DNA from: Mesorhizobium sp.
Lineage (GTDB): Bacteria > Pseudomonadota > Alphaproteobacteria > Rhizobiales > Rhizobiaceae
Assembly: GCF_017306545.1 (NCBI RefSeq)
Contig: NZ_JAFKID010000025.1
Location: 1-64,000 of the forward strand
Length of the DNA: 64,000 bases
Reading direction: 5' to 3'
The notes below the pieces were generated by a model, which was given only the letters and a program-made list of their open reading frames with translations, did not search any database and had not been told where the DNA came from. A program made the position numbers and the translations under genes. Of this stretch, positions 1 to 8,823 are shown piece by piece. How positions within the stretch are numbered: the first letter of the stretch is position 1; the number at the start of each line of letters is the position of its first letter.

Positions 1-2082
1 TTTTCGCCCATCACCACGCTCGCCGGCGTCGGCGCGAAGGTGGCCGCCCTGATCGAACGGGTGCTGCCGCTGGACCTGGGCGGCCGCGGAGCGCGGGCAG
101 CGGACCTGCTGTTCGTGCTGCCGAATTCTGTCATCGACCGCCGCAGCCGTCCCGGCATCGCCAACGCCATCGACGGCCAGATCGTTACGCTCGACCTCAC
201 CGTCGACCGCCATCAGCCGCCGCCGCGCGGCAACCGCTCTGTCCCCTACCGCGTCTACGCCCATGACGACACCGACGATATCGCCCTGACCTTCTTCCAT
301 GCCCATGCCGCCTATCTGGAAAAGCAGTTGCCTGAAGGCGAGCAGGTCATCGTCTCGGGCCGCATGGAGCGGTTCAACGGGCGGCCGTCCATGGTGCATC
401 CCGACCATGTCGCGCTGGCCAGCGAAGCGGAAAACCTGCCGCTGGTCGAGCCGGTCTATCCGCTGACGGCGGGGCTTTCGGCCAAGGTGCTGCGCCGCGC
501 CATCGGCCAGGCGGTCGAGCGCGTGCCGGTCCTGTCGGAATGGCTCGACGCCGCTTTCATGCGCAAGCACAGTTTTGCGTCCTTCAATGCCGCGCTCGCC
601 CGCCTGCACAATCCTGAAAACCCGCTCGACGCGTCGCCGGAAAATCCGGCCTGGCGCCGGCTCGCCTACGATGAATTTCTGGCCGGGCAGGTCTCGCTGG
701 CGCTGGTCAGGGCGCGGGTGCGGCGACTGTCGGGCCGCCCATTGACCGGCGGCGGCGCCATCATCGAAAAGCTGCGCGCGGCGCTCCCCTATTCTCTGAC
801 CGGCTCGCAGGAGGTGGCGCTTGCCGAAATCCTCGCCGACCTCGCCGAGCCTGAGCGCATGCTGCGGCTGCTGCAAGGCGACGTCGGCTCGGGCAAGACG
901 GTGGTGGCGCTGCTTGCCATGGCGCGCGCGGTTGAGGCCGGCGGCCAGGCGGCCCTGATGGCGCCGACGGAAATCCTCGCCCGCCAGCATCTCGCCACCG
1001 TCGCGCCGCTGGCGGCGCAAGCCGGTTTGCGCACCGCCATCCTCACCGGCCGGGAAAAGGGCCGCGAGCGGGCCGAGACGCTGGCCGGGCTGGCGGATGG
1101 CACGATAGACATCGTCGTCGGCACCCACGCGCTGTTCCAGGAGGCGGTGACGTTCAGGAACCTTGTCTTCGCCGTGGTGGACGAGCAGCACCGCTTCGGC
1201 GTCCACCAGCGGCTCGCCATCACCGCTAAGGGCGATGCGCCCGACATGCTGGTGATGACGGCCACCCCCATCCCGCGCACGCTGGTGCTGACCGCCTTCG
1301 GCGACATGGACACCTCCAAGCTCACCGAAAAGCCCGCGGGCCGGCAGCCGATCCGCACCGTCACGCTGCCGATGGAGCGGCTTTCCGAACTCGTCGGCCG
1401 CATTCGCGACGCGGTGGCCGAAGGCCAGAAGATCTACTGGATCTGTCCGCTGGTCGAGGAATCCGAGGAGGTGAAGCTGATGTCGGCGGAAGAGCGCTTC
1501 GCCGCGCTCCAGCCCGTTTTCGGCGACCAACTCGGCCTTGTCCACGGTCGCATGAAAGGTGCCGAGAAGGACGAGGCGATGCGCGCCTTCAAGGACGGCG
1601 AGACGCGCGTCCTGGTCGCCACCACCGTCATCGAGGTCGGCGTCGACGTGCCCGACGCCACCATCATGGTGATCGAGCACGCCGAGCGGTTCGGGCTAGC
1701 GCAACTGCACCAGTTGCGCGGTCGCGTCGGGCGCGGCTCGAAGCCGAGTTCCTGCGTGCTGCTCTACAAGGAGCCGCTGGGCGAGACGGCGAAGCGCCGG
1801 CTTTCGGCGATGCGCGAGACGGAGGACGGCTTTGTCATCGCGGAGGAAGACCTGAAACTGCGCGGCGAAGGCGAGCTTCTAGGCACCCGCCAATCCGGCA
1901 CGCCGGGTTTCCAGGTCGCGCGCATCGAATCCCACGCCGACCTTCTGGAAGCCGCCCGCGACGACGCAAGGCTCATCCTCTCGCGCGACCCGGACCTCCA
2001 ATCCGAGCGCGGCGAAGCGATCCGTCTGCTGCTCTACCTGTTCGGCCGCGACGAGGCGGTGCGCCTGTTGCGGGCCGGCTGA
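1..2082 (+). CDS. recG: ATP-dependent DNA helicase RecG (5' partial)
   Basis: RecG is a superfamily 2 helicase that remodels stalled replication forks and Holliday junctions. The reading frame is open from base 1, where residues FSPITTLAGVGAK correspond to the RecG wedge-domain N-terminus. Only a few codons are missing, and the GTG at 40 is not the real start. The OB-fold wedge occupies roughly the first 200 residues. Walker A (GDVGSGKT) follows near 890, the DEQH box near 1180, and the helicase C-terminal motifs (TTVIEVGVDVPDA and QLRGRVGRG) around 1620-1735. The stop at 2080-2082 overlaps the 3' end of the convergent DUF502 gene by 49 bp. Confidence 0.97.
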   Translation, partial: FSPITTLAGVGAKVAALIERVLPLDLGGRGARAADLLFVLPNSVIDRRSRPGIANAIDGQIVTLDLTVDRHQPPPRGNRSVPYRVYAHDDTDDIALTFFHAHAAYLEKQLPEGEQVIVSGRMERFNGRPSMVHPDHVALASEAENLPLVEPVYPLTAGLSAKVLRRAIGQAVERVPVLSEWLDAAFMRKHSFASFNAALARLHNPENPLDASPENPAWRRLAYDEFLAGQVSLALVRARVRRLSGRPLTGGGAIIEKLRAALPYSLTGSQEVALAEILADLAEPERMLRLLQGDVGSGKTVVALLAMARAVEAGGQAALMAPTEILARQHLATVAPLAAQAGLRTAILTGREKGRERAETLAGLADGTIDIVVGTHALFQEAVTFRNLVFAVVDEQHRFGVHQRLAITAKGDAPDMLVMTATPIPRTLVLTAFGDMDTSKLTEKPAGRQPIRTVTLPMERLSELVGRIRDAVAEGQKIYWICPLVEESEEVKLMSAEERFAALQPVFGDQLGLVHGRMKGAEKDEAMRAFKDGETRVLVATTVIEVGVDVPDATIMVIEHAERFGLAQLHQLRGRVGRGSKPSSCVLLYKEPLGETAKRRLSAMRETEDGFVIAEEDLKLRGEGELLGTRQSGTPGFQVARIESHADLLEAARDDARLILSRDPDLQSERGEAIRLLLYLFGRDEAVRLLRAG

Positions 2083-2786
2083 GGCAAGGTGCCTTGCTCC
2101 GGATTGGCGATCTCGATCGGCAGGCCGTCCGGGCCGATCACCTTCTTCTTGACCGGCGGCGCCACCAGCCCGGCCGAGACGATCAGCTTGGCGCCGTCTT
2201 CTATGCTCATGTCGAGCATGACGATCTCGGACTTGCGCACATACATCAGGAATCCGGTTGTCGGGTTCGGCGTGCAGGGCATGAAGACGGCGATCAGTGG
2301 ATCGCCGGGCTTATCCAGTTTCTCGCCGATCTCGGTTTCCTTTTCGCCGGCAACGAAGACCAGCGACCAGACGTCCTTGCGCGGATATTCGACCATGGCG
2401 ACCTGGCTGAACATGTTGCCCTTGTCGGAGAACACCGTCTGGAAGATCTGTTTCAGCGAGCCGTAGATGCCGCGCACCAGCGGCATGCGGCCGAGCAGGC
2501 GCTCGCCGAAGCCGACGACGGCGCGACCGACGATGTTGGCGGTCAAAAAGCCGATCAGCGTGATGAGCACCAGCGCCACGATCAGGCCGAAGCCGGGAAT
2601 GCGGAACGACAGGTAGGTATCGGGGCTGTAGCGGGCGGGAATATAGGGCTTCACCCACGAATCGACCCAGCCGATGAACGACCAGGCGATGTAGGCGGTG
2701 ATCGCCAGCGGCGCGCAGACGATGAAGCCGGTGAGGAAATAGTTCCTCAGCCGCGTCATCGCAGAAGGTTTCAAACTGTCCGACAT
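2034..2786 (-). CDS. DUF502 family inner-membrane protein
   Basis: This 250-residue protein belongs to the DUF502 membrane family, whose biochemical role is not established. It has two hydrophobic segments near the N-terminus (about residues 10-32 and 52-75). The conserved family stretches are GRMPLVRGIYGSLKQ and FMPCTPNPTTGFLMYV. The C-terminus is a proline- and arginine-rich tail. I chose the ATG at 2786 (MSDSLKPSAM) because the frame extending to 2867 has no family-like sequence. The gene is convergent with recG and overlaps its 3' end. Confidence 0.88.
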   Translation of the reverse strand: MSDSLKPSAMTRLRNYFLTGFIVCAPLAITAYIAWSFIGWVDSWVKPYIPARYSPDTYLSFRIPGFGLIVALVLITLIGFLTANIVGRAVVGFGERLLGRMPLVRGIYGSLKQIFQTVFSDKGNMFSQVAMVEYPRKDVWSLVFVAGEKETEIGEKLDKPGDPLIAVFMPCTPNPTTGFLMYVRKSEIVMLDMSIEDGAKLIVSAGLVAPPVKKKVIGPDGLPIEIANPEQGTLPQPARNRRTASSRPNR

Positions 2787-2879
2787 GCCCCGCCGTCTCG
2801 TTGCAATGCAACATAGGGGAGCGGGGCGAAATTTGGAACCGGGAAGTTGGTGTGGCGCCTTGCTCATATCCTGCGCGGG

Positions 2880-3097
2880 CTTTGGCTCCGAAACGTCGAG
2901 GCATGGATTCCCGACACTCTCTGGTCGCTTCGCTCCCTCACGAGGTCGGGAATGACGAGCTTCCTTGTCTCTGCGTCAATCTCCGACGCTGGAGATTAGC
3001 CACGGCACCAAACACAATCGTCATTCCCGGCCTCGTGAGCGACCGCAGGGAGCGCAGAGTGTCGGGAATCCATGCCTCGACGTTTCGGGAGCCAAAG
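2880..3097. repeat. Large imperfect palindrome (~80-bp arms), MITE-like intergenic element
   Basis: The left arm (about 2880-2958) and the right arm (about 3018-3097) are near-complete inverted copies. The outer ~40 bases of each arm, including CATGGATTCCCGACACTCT, match with a single one-base gap. The inner part ends in GGGAATGACGA and its complement, with a short segment rearranged between them. The spacer is about 60 bp. This fills most of the 369-bp gap between DUF502 and the GIY-YIG gene. No gene is seen inside. It looks like a palindromic mosaic or MITE-type repeat. Confidence 0.8.
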
Positions 3098-3155
3098 CCT
3101 ACGCAGAACCCGAAACCGCAATTGCGTAAAACCAAAACCGGGATAAGGTTCAAGT

Positions 3156-3446
3156 ATGAGCCGCAGGGGCTACGTCTACATTCTGGCGTCGCAGAAGAAC
3201 GGAACGCTCTACACGGGTGTCACTTCAGATATCTCCGGGCGGCTGCTTCAACACCAGACCGGTACCGGATCGAAATTTGCGGCGCGTTACGGCGTGGCCC
3301 GCCTAGTTTGGTTCGACGAATACGAGCTGATCGTTGATGCCATCGCGCGCGAAAAAGCTATCAAGAAGTGGCCGCGCCAGTGGAAGATAAAACTGATCGA
3401 GGAACGCAATCCTCACTGGCACGATATTTCATGGCATCTGCTTTGA
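3156..3446 (+). CDS. GIY-YIG domain nuclease-like protein
   Basis: This 96-residue single-domain protein belongs to the small GIY-YIG (COG2827/UPF0213-type) family. The signature appears as YVYILAS followed by LYTGVT at residues 6-22. A candidate catalytic Arg lies in the segment SGRLLQHQ and a candidate Glu in AREKAIKKW, both typical of the fold. Such proteins are predicted nucleases, but the cellular role of the stand-alone bacterial family is largely unknown. A large palindrome ends only 58 bp upstream, and glmS ends 13 bp downstream on the opposite strand. Confidence 0.85.
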   Translation: MSRRGYVYILASQKNGTLYTGVTSDISGRLLQHQTGTGSKFAARYGVARLVWFDEYELIVDAIAREKAIKKWPRQWKIKLIEERNPHWHDISWHLL

Positions 3447-3459
3447 TGGCAGCGTCCGC

Positions 3460-5283
3460 CTACTCCACCGTCACGGACTTCGCCAGGTTGCGCGGCTGGT
3501 CGACGTCGGTGCCCATGAAGACGGCGGTGAAGTAGGCCAGCATCTGGATCGGCAGCGCGTAGATGATCGGCGCGATGATCTCCGGCACATCCGGCAAGAC
3601 GATGGTTTCCAGCGTATTCACCGTCGAATGCGCCGCGCCCTTGGCGTCGGTGATGAGGATGATCTTGCCGCCGCGCGCGGCGACCTCCTGCATGTTGGAG
3701 ACGGTCTTGTCGAAGATGCGGTCGTGCGGAGCGATGACGATGACCGGCATGTTCTCGTCGATCAGCGCGATCGGGCCGTGCTTCAGCTCCCCCGCCGCAT
3801 AGCCCTCGGCGTGGATGTAGGAGATTTCCTTGAGCTTCAGCGCGCCTTCCATGGCGAGCGGGAAATTGGTGTCGCGGCCGAGATAGAGAACGTGCTTGTA
3901 GTGGGAAAGCTCGCGCGCCACTTTCTCGATCTGCGCGTCGAGCTTCAGCACCTGGCTGGCAAAGCGCGGCGCCTCGGCGAGCTGGCGCACCATCGCCTTT
4001 TCCTCTTCCGCCGAGACGGCGCCGCGCGCCTTGGCGGCGCGAACCGCAAGGGCAGCCAGCACCGAAAGCTGGCAGGTGAAGGCCTTCGTGGAAGCCACGC
4101 CGATCTCGGGGCCGGCAAGCGTCGGCAGCGTCACGTCGCTTTCGCGGGCGATGGTGGATTCGCGCACGTTGACGACGGCGCCGATCGGCAGGCCTTCGGA
4201 GCGGCAGTAGCGCAGCGAAGCCAGCGTGTCGGCCGTTTCGCCCGACTGCGAGATGAAGAGCGCGGCGGCGTTCTTCGACAGCGGCATCTCGCGGTAGCGG
4301 AACTCCGAGGCGATATCGATATCGACCGGCAGGCGCGCGTAGCGCTCGAACCAGTACTTGCCGATCAGGCCGCTCAGATAGGCGGTGCCGCAGGCCGAAA
4401 TCGCCAGGCGGTCGATTTTGGCGAAGTCGAACGGCAGGTCGAGCGGCTTCGAGGTGCCGTTGGCGAAATCGAGGTAATGCGCCAGCGTGTGCGAGATCAC
4501 CTCCGGCTGCTCGTGGATCTCCTTTTCCATGAAGTGCCGGTGGTTGCCCTTGTCGACCATGTAGCTGGTGCCGAGCGACTGCTGGCGCTTGCGCTCCACC
4601 TTGTTGCCGTCGATGTCGTAAATGGCAACTTCGTTGCGGCGCACCACCGCCCAGTCGCCGTCCTCCAGATAGGTTATGGCGTTGGTGAAAGGCGCGAGCG
4701 CGATGGCGTCGGAGCCCAGGAACATCTCGCCCTCGCCGTGGCCGACGGCCAGCGGCGGGCCATTGCGGGCGCCGACGATGAGGTCCTCGTCGCCCTTGAA
4801 CATGATGGCCAGCGCAAAGGCGCCTTGCAGGCGCTTCAGCGCCCGGTGCGCGGCTTCCGTCGGAGACGCCCCGCGCGCCACTTCGCGCGACACCAGATGG
4901 GCGACCACCTCGGTGTCTGTCTGCGAGGCGAATTCGTAGCCGTCCTTCTGCAACTCGTTGCGCAGTTCGGCGAAATTCTCGATGATGCCGTTATGAACGA
5001 TGGCGACGCCGTTGGAGAAATGCGGATGCGCGTTCGTCTCGTTCGGCACGCCATGGGTGGCCCAGCGGGTGTGGCCGATGCCGATGGTTCCGGCGAGCGG
5101 CTCGTCCTTGAGCCGGCGCTCCAGATTGACCAGCTTGCCCTCGGCGCGGCGGCGACCAAGCTCGCCGCGCTCTATGGTGGCGACGCCGGCCGAATCGTAG
5201 CCGCGGTATTCAAGCCGCTTCAGCGCATCGACGATAAGCGGTGCCACCGGCGTGTGGCCGACAATCGCTACAATTCCGCACAT
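3460..5283 (-). CDS. glmS: Glutamine-fructose-6-phosphate aminotransferase (isomerizing)
   Basis: GlmS makes glucosamine-6-phosphate from fructose-6-phosphate and glutamine, the first committed step to UDP-GlcNAc. The 607-residue length is standard. The N-terminal class II glutaminase domain begins MCGIVAIVGH, with Cys2 as the nucleophile, and includes the GHTRWATHG motif. Two SIS sugar-isomerase domains follow, with SQSGETADT and the ASTKAFT loop. The C-terminus LAKSVTVE carries the expected catalytic tail. The gene lies 140 bp downstream of glmU on the same strand, so the two consecutive pathway enzymes are probably expressed together. Confidence 0.98.
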   Translation of the reverse strand: MCGIVAIVGHTPVAPLIVDALKRLEYRGYDSAGVATIERGELGRRRAEGKLVNLERRLKDEPLAGTIGIGHTRWATHGVPNETNAHPHFSNGVAIVHNGIIENFAELRNELQKDGYEFASQTDTEVVAHLVSREVARGASPTEAAHRALKRLQGAFALAIMFKGDEDLIVGARNGPPLAVGHGEGEMFLGSDAIALAPFTNAITYLEDGDWAVVRRNEVAIYDIDGNKVERKRQQSLGTSYMVDKGNHRHFMEKEIHEQPEVISHTLAHYLDFANGTSKPLDLPFDFAKIDRLAISACGTAYLSGLIGKYWFERYARLPVDIDIASEFRYREMPLSKNAAALFISQSGETADTLASLRYCRSEGLPIGAVVNVRESTIARESDVTLPTLAGPEIGVASTKAFTCQLSVLAALAVRAAKARGAVSAEEEKAMVRQLAEAPRFASQVLKLDAQIEKVARELSHYKHVLYLGRDTNFPLAMEGALKLKEISYIHAEGYAAGELKHGPIALIDENMPVIVIAPHDRIFDKTVSNMQEVAARGGKIILITDAKGAAHSTVNTLETIVLPDVPEIIAPIIYALPIQMLAYFTAVFMGTDVDQPRNLAKSVTVE

Positions 5284-5423
5284 GGATAAACCCCCGATGA
5301 AAGAGACCCGCGGCGCCTATCTAGGCGGGGCGGGAGCGTCGTTGAAATCACATTGCATTTCGCTTCGTATCGGCAAGACGCACAGTCGCGGCGCACCTCG
5401 CAGGTTCAAATCCGGCCGGCGCA

Positions 5424-6773
5424 TTACGCCTTCTTGGCGGAAGCCCGCCTTTCGCGCAGTTGCTTGCCTTTGCCGGGCAGCGTCGTCTGGCGCGACCGGC
5501 CGAAGGCCAGCGCGTCCGGCGGAACGCTTTCGGTGATGACGCTGCCGGTCGCGACATACGCCCCGGTTCCGATCGTAACGGGCGCCACCAGCGAGCTGTT
5601 GGAGCCGATGAAGACGTTCGCCTCGATGTCGGTGAAGAATTTCGAGTAGCCGTCGTAGTTGCAGAAGATCGTTCCCGCGCCGATGTTGGAGCCGGCGCCG
5701 ACGCGCCCGTCGCCCAGATAGGCGAGATGATTGGCCTTGGCGCCGCGCTCGACGACGGTGTTCTTCACCTCGACGAAATTGCCGATATGTGCGTTTTCTT
5801 GCAGCTTCGCGCCGGGCCGCAGGCGCGCATACGGCCCGACCTGGCAGCCGTCGGCAATGTCCGCCTGCTCGAAATGCGAAAAGCCGCGCACCGTCACGTT
5901 CGAGCCGATCCTGACGCCGACGCCGAACACCACATTGGGTTCGACCAGCGTGTCGGGGCCGATTTCGGTATCGTGCGAAAAGAACACGGTTTCGGGCGCG
6001 ATCAGGGTGACGCCGGAGAGCATGATCGCCTCGCGCCGGCGCTTCTGCCAGATCGCCTCCGCCTCGGCGAGCTGAACGCGGTTGTTGATGCCCAGAGCAT
6101 CCTCGAAACCCGCTTCCGCCGCAACGACGGAAAGGCCCTTGCCGCCGGCGATCTCGACGATGTCGGTGAGGTAATATTCGCCCTTGGCGTTGGCGTTGCC
6201 GACCGCCTCCAGCAGCGCCAGCGCATGGGCGCCTGCAATCGCCATCAGCCCGCTGTTGCAGAAGGTGATCCGGCGTTCCTCTTCGGAGCAGTCTTTTTCC
6301 TCGCGGATGGCGAGCAGCCTGCCGTCTTTTTCGATCAGGCGGCCGTAGCCGGTCGGCTCGCCGGTGCGGAAGCCGAGAACGACGACGGCAGCGCCGCCGG
6401 CCAGTTTCTCGCGTGCGGCCGTCAAAGCGCCGGCATCGATCAGCGGCGTGTCGCCGAACATCACCAGAATGTCGTCGTAGCCCGTGGCGATGGCATCGCG
6501 CGCGGCGAGCACGGCATCGGCGGTGCCGAGCCGCTTTTCCTGCACGAACAGCTTCGCCGCCGGCGCGAATTTTCCGGCGGCCTTGCGCATTTCCTCGGCA
6601 CCGTGGCCGATCACCAGCGCAAGATCTCCGGTGCCCGCCGCTTCCGCCGCCTTCACCACATGCGCCACCATCGGCAGGCCGGCGACCTTGTGCAGCACCT
6701 TGGGCGTCGCGCTTTTCATGCGAGTGCCCTCGCCGGCGGCGAGGACGATGGAGAGGCAGGAGCGACTATTCAT
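5424..6773 (-). CDS. glmU: Bifunctional GlcNAc-1-P uridyltransferase / GlcN-1-P acetyltransferase
   Basis: GlmU acetylates glucosamine-1-phosphate and then transfers UMP to give UDP-GlcNAc, the precursor of peptidoglycan and lipid A. The 449-residue protein has the N-terminal nucleotidyltransferase signature [11 protein letters not shown] with the KVLHKVAG continuation. Its C-terminal half consists of left-handed beta-helix hexapeptide repeats, including the active-site region NFVEVKNT and the segment [14 protein letters not shown]. The end is basic. glmS follows on the same strand. A good -35-like TTGAC lies upstream at about 6870 on the minus strand, but no convincing -10 pairs with it. Confidence 0.98.
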   Translation of the reverse strand: MNSRSCLSIVLAAGEGTRMKSATPKVLHKVAGLPMVAHVVKAAEAAGTGDLALVIGHGAEEMRKAAGKFAPAAKLFVQEKRLGTADAVLAARDAIATGYDDILVMFGDTPLIDAGALTAAREKLAGGAAVVVLGFRTGEPTGYGRLIEKDGRLLAIREEKDCSEEERRITFCNSGLMAIAGAHALALLEAVGNANAKGEYYLTDIVEIAGGKGLSVVAAEAGFEDALGINNRVQLAEAEAIWQKRRREAIMLSGVTLIAPETVFFSHDTEIGPDTLVEPNVVFGVGVRIGSNVTVRGFSHFEQADIADGCQVGPYARLRPGAKLQENAHIGNFVEVKNTVVERGAKANHLAYLGDGRVGAGSNIGAGTIFCNYDGYSKFFTDIEANVFIGSNSSLVAPVTIGTGAYVATGSVITESVPPDALAFGRSRQTTLPGKGKQLRERRASAKKA

Positions 6774-6902
6774 GGAGATACCAGTCCGGCGAAATCAGGA
6801 ATTGCAGATATTCACTAGCATTGGCGCTGTCATCCACCAATGCGGTTAAATTTCGATGAGATATGAAGGCAGGTCGTCAAGTCGATCCACCGGGGCCGGC
6901 AG

Positions 6903-7649
6903 TCATCCGAGCTGGCCGAGTTTCGGAAACGTTTCCAGCAGCCAGTAGGAGACGCTCTGCACGCCGCCGGTCAGGAAGAACACGCCGGCGACGACCAGAA
7001 GCGCCCCGATCGCCTTCTCGACACGGCCGAGATGGACGCGGAATTTTTGCAGGAAGCGCATGAAGGCGCCGGAAAACAGCGCTGCGACCAGGAAGGGAAT
7101 GCCGAGGCCGAGCGAATAGGCGGCCAGAAGGGCCGCCCCCTCGCCCACCGTCTCGCGCCCGCCGGCGAGCGTCAGGATCGGCCCCAGCACCGGCCCGATG
7201 CAAGGCGTCCAGCCGAAGGCGAAGGCGAGGCCCATGACGTAGGCGGCGACCGCGCTCGCCGGCTTGCCTTGGCTCTGGAAGCGGGCTTCGCGCGACAGGA
7301 GTGGGATTTTCAGGATGCCGAGGAAATTCAGGCCCATGAGAATGATGAGGACGCCGGCGGCCATCGCCAGCGGCTCCTGCCAGACCCGCAGCAGGCGGCC
7401 GATGGTCGAGGCGCCGGCGCCGAGCGCCACGAAGACGGTGGAAAAGCCGAGCACGAAGGCGACCGAGGCCGACAGCAGCGCGCCGCGCGTGCCGGCCCTT
7501 GCCGTCATACCCGCGCCGCCGCGGAAATCGTCGACGGAGACGCCGGCCATATAGCACAGGTACGGCGGCACCAGCGGCAGCACGCAGGGCGACAGGAACG
7601 ACAGCGCTCCCGCCCCGACCGCGCTCAAATATCCGACATCCAATGCCAT
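6903..7649 (-). CDS. CcdA/DsbD-type transmembrane thiol-disulfide carrier
   Basis: This 248-residue polytopic membrane protein of the CcdA/DsbD transmembrane family moves reducing equivalents from cytoplasmic thioredoxin to the periplasm. It usually serves cytochrome c maturation. The two conserved cysteine motifs are present: SFLSPCVLPLVPPY near residue 20 and GWTPCIGPVLGP near residue 150. About six hydrophobic segments can be seen. The ATG at 7649 (MALDVGYLSAV) is preferred over the upstream 7703 start, because the family begins just before the first membrane helix. The gene is divergent from the secreted COG4315 gene. Confidence 0.88.
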   Translation of the reverse strand: MALDVGYLSAVGAGALSFLSPCVLPLVPPYLCYMAGVSVDDFRGGAGMTARAGTRGALLSASVAFVLGFSTVFVALGAGASTIGRLLRVWQEPLAMAAGVLIILMGLNFLGILKIPLLSREARFQSQGKPASAVAAYVMGLAFAFGWTPCIGPVLGPILTLAGGRETVGEGAALLAAYSLGLGIPFLVAALFSGAFMRFLQKFRVHLGRVEKAIGALLVVAGVFFLTGGVQSVSYWLLETFPKLGQLG

Positions 7650-7773
7650 GTGCCGCTCCTGCAATCGCCGGCCCGTATAAACAGGTGGCAGGCGCTTCTC
7701 CAATCACCAAATCGTGGCCGAAGCCGAATCGTGGCGCGATGACGCAACCGATGGATGGGATCGGCGTTTTCCG

Positions 7774-7799
7774 GGAAGAGGCCGCACATCCACGACGTT
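7774..7799 (+). promoter_or_regulatory. Candidate ECF-type promoter, GGAAG-N17-CGTT
   Basis: The sequence has GGAAG at 7774-7778, CGTT at 7796-7799 and a 17-base spacer. This resembles alphaproteobacterial ECF sigma promoters (GGAAC-N16/17-CGTT) with one mismatch. It has the same spacing as the GGAAT-N17-CGTT site ahead of the ECF sigma gene at 55.3 kb. The COG4315 ATG is 52 bases downstream of the -10 element. Confidence 0.4.
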
Positions 7800-7851
7800 C
7801 ACTTGACGATGGCCCGCCGGCGCGGGCGATCCAACCCAGGGAGAGAGTTCC

Positions 7852-8229
7852 ATGAAACGTGCAATCTTGGCCTGCGCGGCGCTGCTTGCCGCAACGAGCC
7901 TGTCGTTCGCCGCAGAAGCGTGGAAGGAAGCCGAGGTCAACGGCGCCAAGATTTACACCGACGCCAACGGCATGACGCTCTACACTTACGACAAGGACAA
8001 GGCCGGCGAGTCCAACTGCACCGGCAAATGCGCGACCAACTGGCCGCCGCTGAAAGCCGAAGCCGGCGCCAAGAGCGAAGGCGAATGGACGGTAGTCAAG
8101 CGCAAGGACGGCACCCGCATGTGGTCCTATGACGGCCACCCGCTCTATACGTTCGCCAAAGACAAGAAGGCGGGCGACACCAGCGGCGACGGCGTCGGCG
8201 GCGTGTGGCACATCGCCAAGGCGGACTGA
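7852..8229 (+). CDS. Secreted COG4315 / PF03640 repeat protein
   Basis: This 125-residue exported protein starts with a typical Sec signal peptide (about residues 1-20, cleavage likely after SFAAEA). It has no lipobox cysteine. The mature part contains the COG4315 hallmark Y-x-[FWY]-x-x-D twice, as YTYDKD and YTFAKD. Between them lies the conserved CTGKCATNWPPL segment with two cysteines. The molecular function of the family is unknown. A good RBS (AGGGAGAGAG) precedes the ATG. An ECF-like promoter lies upstream. The gene is divergent from the ccdA-like gene. Confidence 0.85.
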   Translation: MKRAILACAALLAATSLSFAAEAWKEAEVNGAKIYTDANGMTLYTYDKDKAGESNCTGKCATNWPPLKAEAGAKSEGEWTVVKRKDGTRMWSYDGHPLYTFAKDKKAGDTSGDGVGGVWHIAKAD

Positions 8230-8360
8230 TCCCGCTTCCTTGCCGATCCATGACCTGAGCCGGTGCGCGTGAAACCGCGCCGGCGTGGTTGCGTCCACCC
8301 GCAGGCCTGCTTTTCAAGGGAGTTCCGGCGCTGCCGAAACCAAAACGGCAGGCACGCCCG

Positions 8361-8564
8361 TCAGGCCACGTCGCGGCGGCCGCTTTGCTGGACACGCGCC
8401 GGCCGCTCGCCGCGAATGATGTCGGACACTTCCAGATAGGCCATCTCGACCAGGTAGGCGAGCATGTCGCATCGTTCGGCCTCGGCCATGGTGCGCAACT
8501 GGCCGAGCATGGACTGCATGTAATCGAGTGTTTCGGTCCGCCTTCTGGTGTAAGCTTGCCGCAT
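8361..8564 (-). CDS. Small conserved hypothetical protein (67 aa)
   Basis: This short, mostly helical ORF begins MRQAYTRRRT and contains the stretch EAERCDMLAYLVEMAYLEV. I recognise that stretch as typical of small Rhizobiales-restricted hypothetical proteins. No membrane segment, signal or known catalytic motif is seen. The frame extends to 8630, but the upstream part is low-complexity and the ATG at 8564 fits better. It stands alone between the COG4315 gene and topA, on the opposite strand to both. The function is unknown. Confidence 0.6.
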   Translation of the reverse strand: MRQAYTRRRTETLDYMQSMLGQLRTMAEAERCDMLAYLVEMAYLEVSDIIRGERPARVQQSGRRDVA

Positions 8565-8644
8565 TATAAGCCATCCTCGCCTGCAACCGCCGCTGCCGGC
8601 CTTGGCCGGACCCGTGGGTCCGAGGGTCATCCAGGCCAGTTTAT

Positions 8645-8705
8645 GACCAATATCTAAAATTGCAATAATTTATATTTTTCAATTAAAAGTTGTATATCTA
8701 TCGAC
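8645..8705. promoter_or_regulatory. AT-rich promoter region upstream of topA
   Basis: A run of about 60 bases is strikingly AT-rich in an otherwise GC-rich window. It contains TATATC at 8693-8698, with TTATAT 17 bases further upstream at 8670-8675 as a weak -35. It probably holds the topA promoter, giving a leader of roughly 120 nt. The exact start is not certain, and several overlapping AT-rich hexamers could serve. Confidence 0.4.
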
Positions 8706-8823
8706 CCCATTTCAAGCTGCCTCTTGACCAGATCGAAAAGCGCGGCCATTTGACGGGCGATCCGTTTGACAATCTGCCGCGCGGCTCGATCCTTACGCCG
8801 CAGCGCCTGCATCAAGAGAATCC

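Noticed and set aside
3628-5289. 553-codon ORF on the plus strand opposite glmS
   Set aside because: It is the antisense shadow of a certain gene, with the His/Arg/Asp-rich composition typical of high-GC antisense frames. The same reasoning removes the long ORFs opposite glmU, topA, rnr, dnaB-radA, purF, cimA and the DUF2339 gene.
5395-5425. GGTTCAAATCC at about 5401-5411, like a tRNA T-loop
   Set aside because: The flanking 5-bp T-stem has a mismatch and no acceptor, D or anticodon arms can be found, so it is not a tRNA or a clear remnant.
8654-8812. 52-codon minus-strand ORF (MQALRRKDRAARQ) upstream of topA
   Set aside because: No RBS is seen and it crosses the AT-rich promoter region. 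The basic composition can arise by chance.
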